Positions 61,052 to 64,000 of a stretch of DNA of 64,000 nucleotides are shown here, piece after piece; the first letter of the stretch is position 1, and every line of letters starts with the position of its first letter. Position numbers and translations under genes: made by a program. The notes under the pieces were generated by a model that was not told the DNA's origin, made no database searches, and saw only the letters and a list, made by a program, of their open reading frames with translations. This stretch comes from Rostratula benghalensis (lineage: Eukaryota > Chordata > Aves > Charadriiformes > Rostratulidae), in NCBI GenBank assembly GCA_013399305.1, contig VXAI01000009.1:1723372-1787371 (forward strand), written 5' to 3'.

Positions 61052-63923
61052 CTGTTGGATAAAAACAGATAAAAACAATTGTTTAGACTTTACACAATAT
61101 ATTACTAAAGTCCCAGTTACAAGTAGTTATAACTTCCAACGCTTCCCCAGAAATCTCCATAGATTAATTCCTTTAACAACTCTCATTTTTTTTCATTACA
61201 CAAAACAAATTCTCAATTTTAGTACTGGAGGAAAAACGAAAACTTCTAGTACTTTATGGTCTAGGAGTCATTACATATGTTAAATGACGGCTGCAAGCAC
61301 CTCCAGATAATAATGACTTAAACATAATGCATTCAATATCTAGAAATAGCAAAATGATTGTTGGGGTGGTTTTTTTTTTCAGTTAAATAGGTGCAGCATT
61401 GCTTTAAATAAGCAATGAATGACAATGCAGACAGACCAGATAACAAAAAACTGCATGAGATGGAATGTCATGTGATGCATTTTTCCCTGGAAAAATCTTA
61501 AAACAGGAGCTGCACTCCTGTTAATGTACTTGGCTCACAAGGATACACATCTCCTAGACAGTAACAGCCATGTTCAGCTGTAAGATGATACTATGTATGG
61601 AAGACTGATCTGGGGTTTCCTTCACAAAACTTTATACATATGTTAGGCTAATGTTACAAGGAATACTGGAATACCTGCATTTTCCTGCTTCTTTAAAATA
61701 AAGATGAAAGAAATTCTATTGTACAATTAGAAGCATGTTCTTTTCTAAAAGTGCTACAGAGGAGAGTAAGGTATTTCATAGTTTAAAATAAATGAAAAAA
61801 TATTGGCACTTATGTTTAACAGCAACGGAGAGATTCTTATAGACAAACATGCATTTGCATTCTAAACATTTAGGGAGTATTTCTTGTCTTTTGGACAGGT
61901 CTCATGTTTGTGCTATGCTTTGTGAATACAATGAATTTTCAGTAAGCATAAGAGTTTTGAGCCCATGGGTACAAATGCCTTTCTTAGACTCCAACAAGAA
62001 TCTTCATGCTTCCAGAGACGGAAATTGTGTATCTTTATTATGCTCTGTGTCCTTTCTGACTGCAGCAGCAAACTTACCGTAAAATTTATATGCTTTCCTT
62101 CAGCAGAAGGGGAAAACACTATTTGGTGTCCACGCTGCCACTTACGGAAGAGGTGACGCGTCAGACTGTCGGAAAGAGAAGCCTTGTGATCCCGGAGGAA
62201 GTCTCTAGTAACAAACTTGCAATGCTGGCCTGACCGAAGAGTGGCGTATAGCAAAAAGGCATCATCTTCAGAGCTTAACAGAACAATGGAAAAGACAGAC
62301 GTCATTCACAGGACTGTAAGTGGCTGCAGGAAATGAATCAAATGCTGATCTGAGATTTATTCACCAGCAGCACCGAAAATTCTCATCGCTTCTCTAGTTC
62401 CCTGGTAAGATAAAAAACTTCTGTTTTCCACAGGGCACCAAGAGTAAAGAGTGCAATAAAAGGTAACTGCATTAACTACACCGAGCATCTCCCCTCCTAT
62501 CACAATCTGATAATACACCGATACCATCTTTTGCCACGTAACAGTGCTATGTGGAACAGAAGTGCTAAAACTCACAAGGGTAACCCCAAAACTTTGTTGG
62601 AATAGAGTCAATCATCACAACGAGTAGCAGTGTAATACAGACAACAGTACAAATCTGTGAATCTTTGTCTGTACATGGGTAAATATACTTCCAAAAGGTA
62701 CTATGATTATTTGTTAAATATATTCAGTATTAGCTGCTATTAAATTGAGAAAATTTTAGGGAAAAATCTCTAAAATACATTTATAATGGGTGTGAAATAC
62801 CCTATACCTGGAGAAGCTGAGCAGAACTTTGCTTGAAACCGCTTTTGGATTGCTGTGGATTACTGTAATACTAAGTGAGCAGACAGGAAATTAGCGAGGA
62901 TTTCCACCCTGGGGTAAGAGAGTCCCCTTTGCTGGTGCTCAGGGAGCAGGCAAGAAAGCAATGTCATTCAACAGCACAGAGAAGAAGAGCCAGAACTGGA
63001 GAGGGGATGAAGGAGAAGAGATGTGAAACAAGGAGCCAGACTTGGACTGGCTGTTAGGGCAAGGAACTTGGTCAGAAGTTGTGGGAACTGGGGTGGCAGA
63101 AGAAACGGCAGAGACGGGCGGAGGATAAACAGAGCCCAACGGAGATGGAGTGTATGTGGAGCTGGAACCAAAGGAAAACTGCAACTTATTGTATGAGGAA
63201 AGAAGGGCAAGGAGAGGGGACACTGGTGGAGACAATTAACCCACTACAGGGACAAGGACAGGCTTGAATGAGCAAGAGCAAAGGGATCACATTTCTTAAA
63301 TTAGAGAGGCAGAGGGTCTCATTCCACTCACAGAAATATTCTCATCTGGGAGCAGCAAGGAATTTAGCTCTCCAGCCTCCCCACACTCATGGGCTACCAA
63401 GCAACACTAGCCAGGCAGGAACTTCATCTCCCACTACGCGGGGCCAACACAGCAGACCGTGACTGTACACTGGTGCCATCAGGTATTCTGTAAGCTCAGG
63501 CCACTGTGGTCTTGGCAGTGGTTTTAATAGCTATAAATCCCAATAAAACATACAAATGTCAACATGATTCTAAGTGATGGAATTCTTCATAATGCAGGTT
63601 TTAACATGAATTGGTTTTTGAAGCCAGTATAGCAAGGAGTATGTTTCTCTTTCACAGACACAGAGCTGGAGATATTACTAATGGTACTAAAAACTACAGC
63701 TGTTTACACTGACATAAAATGCACACAAATCAGGTGTTGATCTCCATTACATTTAGCCATTTGCTTAAACTTACATATTTTCAGCAAAGAAGAAGTCTGC
63801 CTTATTCTGCATCTCCTTCATGATCTCTCTTCTCCAATTAGAAGAGTTAATCAGCATGTGTTTGCGGCCCAGCACAAGCAACCGGGCATTGTCTTTTGCC
63901 AGGCAGTTGACAGCATCAAATAG
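60911..63923 (-). CDS. PRORP: PRORP, last three coding exons (partial gene)
   Basis: PRORP (KIAA0391, MRPP3) is the metallonuclease of mitochondrial RNase P; it cleaves the 5' leader of precursor tRNAs with the TRMT10C-HSD17B10 subcomplex. Exons in transcript order are 63923-63775, 62273-62078 and 61051-60911: 161 complete C-terminal residues, with the frame kept across both introns. Visible NYN-type nuclease features: [10 protein letters not shown], the acidic pair in [16 protein letters not shown], and the Asp of [10 protein letters not shown], which correspond to metal-binding aspartates of the family. TWHIPY and KWLCIQ supply the His and Cys expected to bind the structural zinc. The protein ends QQQRFRM. 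The upstream exons (PPR repeats, first catalytic Asp) lie beyond position 64,000. PSMA6 follows in the same direction about 3.5 kb after the stop codon. Confidence 0.95.
62078..62273 (-). CDS. PRORP: PRORP penultimate coding exon
   Basis: Acceptor TGTTAAG, donor GTAAGT. Completes Ile, then encodes [40 protein letters not shown] and [20 protein letters not shown]. Contains three of the catalytic acidic residues. Confidence 0.95.
63775..63923 (-). CDS. PRORP: PRORP third-last coding exon
   Basis: Acceptor TCTGCAG, donor GTAAGT. Encodes [40 protein letters not shown] and KADFFFAEN plus two bases of Ile. The left part of the gene continues off the window. Confidence 0.94.
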
Positions 63924-64000
63924 CTGCAGAAAACAAAGCAAAACCAAAGATTTTCTTAGCTGTAAAGGAAACACTTTCATATCAGTGTCTCAGCTAGTGG

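Noticed and set aside
62357..62611. 84-codon - strand frame in a PRORP intron
   Set aside because: It has no similarity to PRORP, and the flanking exons splice in frame without it.

Overview
This is eukaryotic nuclear DNA, and it looks avian. The genes are split by introns with GT/AG junctions. The only interspersed repeats I recognise are CR1 LINE fragments with bird-type 3' ends. The first gene encodes an IkB-alpha very close to the chicken protein as I remember it, but not identical, so another bird is likely. I see no operons, CRISPR array, tRNA, rRNA or viral gene.

Layout. Positions 1 to about 14,490 are intergenic, with an orphan CpG-rich block near 2.6-3.0 kb and simple repeats. NFKBIA (IkB-alpha) lies on the + strand at 15,054-18,044. 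It has six coding exons, 313 codons, a GC-rich promoter with NF-kB sites, and a conserved 3' UTR ending near 18.7 kb. A second CpG-rich block with NF-kB-like sites follows at once (about 18.9-19.3 kb). Roughly 27 kb of intergenic DNA follows, with one CR1 pair near 33.6 kb. PSMA6 (proteasome alpha-6) is on the - strand: seven coding exons from 57,385 down to 46,378, 246 codons, starting in a CpG island. PRORP (the protein-only RNase P nuclease subunit, formerly KIAA0391) is also on the - strand. Only its last three coding exons (63,923 to 60,911) are in the window, and the rest lies beyond the right edge.

The order PRORP-PSMA6-NFKBIA, with NFKBIA converging on PSMA6, matches human 14q13 read in reverse, so this is conserved synteny. 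The functional links are loose. Phosphorylated IkB-alpha is ubiquitinated and destroyed by the proteasome whose alpha ring contains PSMA6. PRORP acts separately, in mitochondrial tRNA 5' processing.

No undescribed gene system could be supported. The observations most worth checking are: a run of 45 G just inside NFKBIA intron 1; palindromic NF-kB sites in intron 2 and 20 kb downstream; the CpG/NF-kB block behind NFKBIA; two tail-to-tail CR1 pairs; a 22-bp perfect palindrome in PSMA6 intron 4; and a 341-codon open frame at 34.6-35.6 kb of unknown meaning.
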